DNA from: Streptococcaceae bacterium
Lineage (GTDB): Bacteria; Bacillota; Bacilli; Lactobacillales; Streptococcaceae
Direction of reading: 5' to 3'
Assembly (NCBI GenBank): GCA_031270215.1
Contig: JAISYB010000042.1
Span: 1 to 36,534 of the forward strand
DNA length: 36,534 bases
The number at the start of each line of letters is the position of its first letter. Position 1 is the first letter of the stretch. This document shows, piece by piece, positions 34,499 through 36,534 of this stretch. The notes under the pieces were generated by a model. It searched no databases. It had not been told where the DNA came from and worked only from the letters and a program-made list of their open reading frames with translations. Position numbers and translations under genes: made by a program.

Positions 34499-35041
34499 TT
34501 ACTTTTGGAATGGCATACCTAACCCTGCTAATAATTCGCGAGCTTCCTCATCTGAATTAGCAGTAGTTACGATAACAATATCCAAACCACGAACTTTATC
34601 AACCAAATCATAATCAATTTCAGGGAAAATCAATTGTTCCTTCACACCCAAAGTGTAGTTCCCACGTCCATCGAAAGCTTTTTTGCTCACGCCATGAAAA
34701 TCACGTACACGGGGCAAAGAAACAGATACTAACTTATCTAAGAATTCATACATTCTCACGCCGCGCAAGGTAACTTTTGCACCGATAGGCATCCCTTCAC
34801 GCAAACGGAAGCCAGCGATTGATTTCTTAGCTTTTGTAATTAAAGGTTTTTGACCTGAAATTAGACTTAATTCATTAACAGCTTTTTCTAAGTTCTTAGA
34901 GTTAGATACGGCATCCCCGACACCCATATTAAGTACAATCTTTTCTACTTTAGGAACTTGCATGACTGAAGTATAATTAAACTTTTCAATCAAAGACTTT
35001 GTTACTTCGTTTTTATATTTTTCTTTTAAGCGATTAGCCAA
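34499..35041 (-). CDS. rplE: 50S ribosomal protein L5
   Basis: L5 binds 5S rRNA in the central protuberance and contacts P-site tRNA. The 180 residues include [44 protein letters not shown] and the C-terminal [25 protein letters not shown]. The start follows AGGAGG and lies 21 nt after rplX. Confidence 0.97.
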   Translation of the reverse strand: MANRLKEKYKNEVTKSLIEKFNYTSVMQVPKVEKIVLNMGVGDAVSNSKNLEKAVNELSLISGQKPLITKAKKSIAGFRLREGMPIGAKVTLRGVRMYEFLDKLVSVSLPRVRDFHGVSKKAFDGRGNYTLGVKEQLIFPEIDYDLVDKVRGLDIVIVTTANSDEEARELLAGLGMPFQK

Positions 35042-35062
35042 CTCTTTTGCCTCCTTTCTGAA

Positions 35063-35371
35063 TTACTTATCTAAATTTTCACCAGATTTTCTGTTAAAGC
35101 GAACCTTTTTATCATCTTCAACTTTATAACCAACACGGCCTGCAACTCCATTTTTATCTAACACTTGCACGTTAGAGGCATGGATAGGTGCTTCTTTTTC
35201 AACGATACCACCTTGAGGACTTTGAGCATTGGGTTTTTGATGTTTTTTAACGATATTAACGCCTTCGACAACAACTTTGTTTTGTTTCACTAAAACTTCT
35301 AAAACAACACCTTCTTTGTTTTTGTCTTTTCCAGCGATGATTTTAACTTTATCGTTTTTCTTGACAAACAT
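35063..35371 (-). CDS. rplX: 50S ribosomal protein L24
   Basis: L24 nucleates 50S assembly. The 102 residues start [20 protein letters not shown] (KOW motif) and include [14 protein letters not shown] and [16 protein letters not shown] choose the ATG at 35371, 10 nt after AAAGGAGG; a longer frame to 35410 would place the SD inside the gene. It lies 91 nt after rplN. Confidence 0.96.
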   Translation of the reverse strand: MFVKKNDKVKIIAGKDKNKEGVVLEVLVKQNKVVVEGVNIVKKHQKPNAQSPQGGIVEKEAPIHASNVQVLDKNGVAGRVGYKVEDDKKVRFNRKSGENLDK

Positions 35372-35462
35372 GAATGAATAACCTCCTTTAAGCTCAATGA
35401 CAACCATCATCTGATCTCTTAAACATCAGTCTAATTAGATAAATGATTAATTGTACATCTAT

Positions 35463-35831
35463 TTATAATACTTCTGGTGCAAGCGAAACAATTTTCATGA
35501 AGTTTCCTTCACGTAATTCACGAGCAACAGGGCCGAAAATACGTGTCCCACGTGGACTCTTATCATCACGAATGATGACTGCTGCATTTTCATCAAATTT
35601 GATATATGAACCGTCTGGACGACGAGCGCCAGATTTCGTACGTACGATTACAGCTTTAACGACATCACCTTTTTTAACTGCTCCACCAGGAATAGCTTGT
35701 TTCACTGTTGCAACAATAATATCCCCAATATTTGCAGTTTTACGACCTGAGCCACCCAAAACTTTAATGGTTAAAATTTCACGCGCACCAGAATTATCGG
35801 CAATTTTCAAACGACTTTCTGCTTGGATCAC
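35463..35831 (-). CDS. rplN: 50S ribosomal protein L14
   Basis: L14 sits at the subunit interface. The 122 residues begin [19 protein letters not shown] and contain [15 protein letters not shown] and the end [11 protein letters not shown], all conserved. The start follows AAAGGAGGA. It is the first gene of the E. coli-type spc operon and lies 38 nt after rpsQ. Confidence 0.98.
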   Translation of the reverse strand: MIQAESRLKIADNSGAREILTIKVLGGSGRKTANIGDIIVATVKQAIPGGAVKKGDVVKAVIVRTKSGARRPDGSYIKFDENAAVIIRDDKSPRGTRIFGPVARELREGNFMKIVSLAPEVL

Positions 35832-35869
35832 TAGTGTGTCCTCCTTTCATTTCAACTGTATTGTTTAAA

Positions 35870-36133
35870 TTAGATAATTACCGCTTTTTCAACGATTTCT
35901 AATAAGCGAAAACGTTTTGTAGCAGATAATGGACGAGTTTCCATGATACGCACGATGTCACCAGTTTTTGCTTCATTGTTTTCATCATGTGCTTTGTATT
36001 TTTTAGAATAGTTTAATCGTTTACCGTAGATTGGGTGGTTTTTCTTAGTTTCAACGACAACTGTGATTGTCTTATCCATTTTGTCAGAAACAACACGGCC
36101 TTGGTAAACTTTACGTTGATTACGTTCAGTCAT
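35870..36133 (-). CDS. rpsQ: 30S ribosomal protein S17
   Basis: S17 is a primary 16S rRNA binder with an OB fold. The 87 residues include [36 protein letters not shown] and [20 protein letters not shown]. The start follows AAGGAG. It lies 26 nt after rpmC. Confidence 0.98.
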   Translation of the reverse strand: MTERNQRKVYQGRVVSDKMDKTITVVVETKKNHPIYGKRLNYSKKYKAHDENNEAKTGDIVRIMETRPLSATKRFRLLEIVEKAVII

Positions 36134-36159
36134 ACTAAATGAATTCTCCTTCCATTACC

Positions 36160-36357
36160 TTATTTTGCTTCGCGCAAAACAGTTTTTACGCGCGCAATTG
36201 TTTTACGTACAGTTTGAATACGTGCAGTATTTTCTAATTGACCTGTTGCCAATTGGAACCGTAAGTTGAACAATTCTTGTTTTAATTCAGCTTCTTTGCC
36301 GACAAGCTCTTCAGTAGATAAACCACGAAGTTCTGTTACAGTATCTTTAGCCTTCAT
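36160..36357 (-). CDS. rpmC: 50S ribosomal protein L29
   Basis: L29 lies at the peptide exit and helps form the docking site for SRP and trigger factor. The 65 residues start [19 protein letters not shown] and contain [22 protein letters not shown] use the ATG at 36357, which overlaps the end of rplP by 11 nt; its SD (AGGTGA) lies within rplP. Confidence 0.96.
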   Translation of the reverse strand: MKAKDTVTELRGLSTEELVGKEAELKQELFNLRFQLATGQLENTARIQTVRKTIARVKTVLREAK

Positions 36358-36534
36358 TTGATTCACCTGACCTCTCACGTTTTACAAATTTAGTTTTGAC
36401 GGGTAATTTGTGAGATGCAAGACGAAGCGCTTCGCGCGCAATTTCTTCTGAAACTCCTGCAATTTCAAACATAATCTTACCACGTTTAACTGGTGCTACC
36501 CAGCCTTCAGGGGCGCCTTTACCAGAACCCATAC
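36347..36534 (-). CDS. rplP: 50S ribosomal protein L16 (5' end cut by window edge)
   Basis: Only the C-terminal 62 or so residues are visible: [38 protein letters not shown] and the end [14 protein letters not shown]. These match L16, which lines the A-site tRNA region of the large subunit. The true start lies beyond base 36534; an internal Met at 36532 is not the start. It overlaps rpmC by 11 nt. Confidence 0.95.
   Translation of the reverse strand, partial: MGSGKGAPEGWVAPVKRGKIMFEIAGVSEEIAREALRLASHKLPVKTKFVKRERSGESNEG

Overview
The window is a 36.5 kb piece of a low-GC Gram-positive chromosome, most likely from the order Lactobacillales. Supporting this are the S10/spc/alpha ribosomal gene order, strong AGGAGG ribosome binding sites, an energy-coupling factor (ECF) transporter core, an mreC-mreD-PcsB/SagA-type hydrolase cluster, a DeoR-type fructose regulator and a SufC-type Fe-S ATPase. 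The genus cannot be fixed from the sequence alone. Every gene I support is on the minus strand, so the order of transcription runs from high to low coordinates. The one exception is a candidate small RNA on the plus strand.

Layout from the upstream (high-coordinate) end. 36534-26778 is the tail of the S10 operon plus the spc and alpha operons: rplP (partial), rpmC, rpsQ, rplN, rplX, rplE, rpsN, rpsH, rplF, rplR, rpsE, rpmD, rplO, secY, adk, infA, rpmJ, rpsM, rpsK, rpoA and rplQ. It ends in a cluster of hairpins and an intrinsic terminator (26616-26764). 26398-24310 is a decaying fructose locus: fruR with a shortened C-terminus, an intact fruK, and fruA reduced to a frameshifted relic of its IIA domain. 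Next come the methionine ABC transporter metQ-metN-metI (24002-21392) and a copper locus copA-copZ (21138-18754) in which copA carries a 1-nt frameshift. These are followed by lysC-type aspartate kinase, the Ser/Thr transporter sstT, nagB, a class I glutamine amidotransferase-like hydrolase, and an aconitase-isocitrate dehydrogenase pair without citrate synthase. The low-coordinate part holds mreC-mreD and a secreted CHAP hydrolase, the ECF core ecfA1-ecfA2-ecfT, the DUF951-ychF-DUF1129 operon, a small unknown protein, and the start of the suf operon (sufC, partial).

How the parts work together: most of the window is housekeeping (translation, secretion, nucleotide balance, cell-wall elongation and splitting, Fe-S assembly) joined to nutrient uptake (methionine, serine/threonine, vitamins through ECF) and small metabolic branches (2-oxoglutarate from citrate, aminosugar catabolism, aspartate-family amino acids). 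No CRISPR array, prophage, insertion sequence, tRNA or rRNA was seen.

The most interesting non-gene signals are a probable C-rich small RNA with its own extended -10 promoter and intrinsic terminator (3487-3640); a perfect palindrome inside the DUF951-ychF promoter; a parS-like 16-mer buried in the fruA relic; an unusual 182-bp structured spacer between rplF and rplR; and a CodY-like box next to an inverted repeat in front of aconitase. I found no convincing wholly new multi-gene system.
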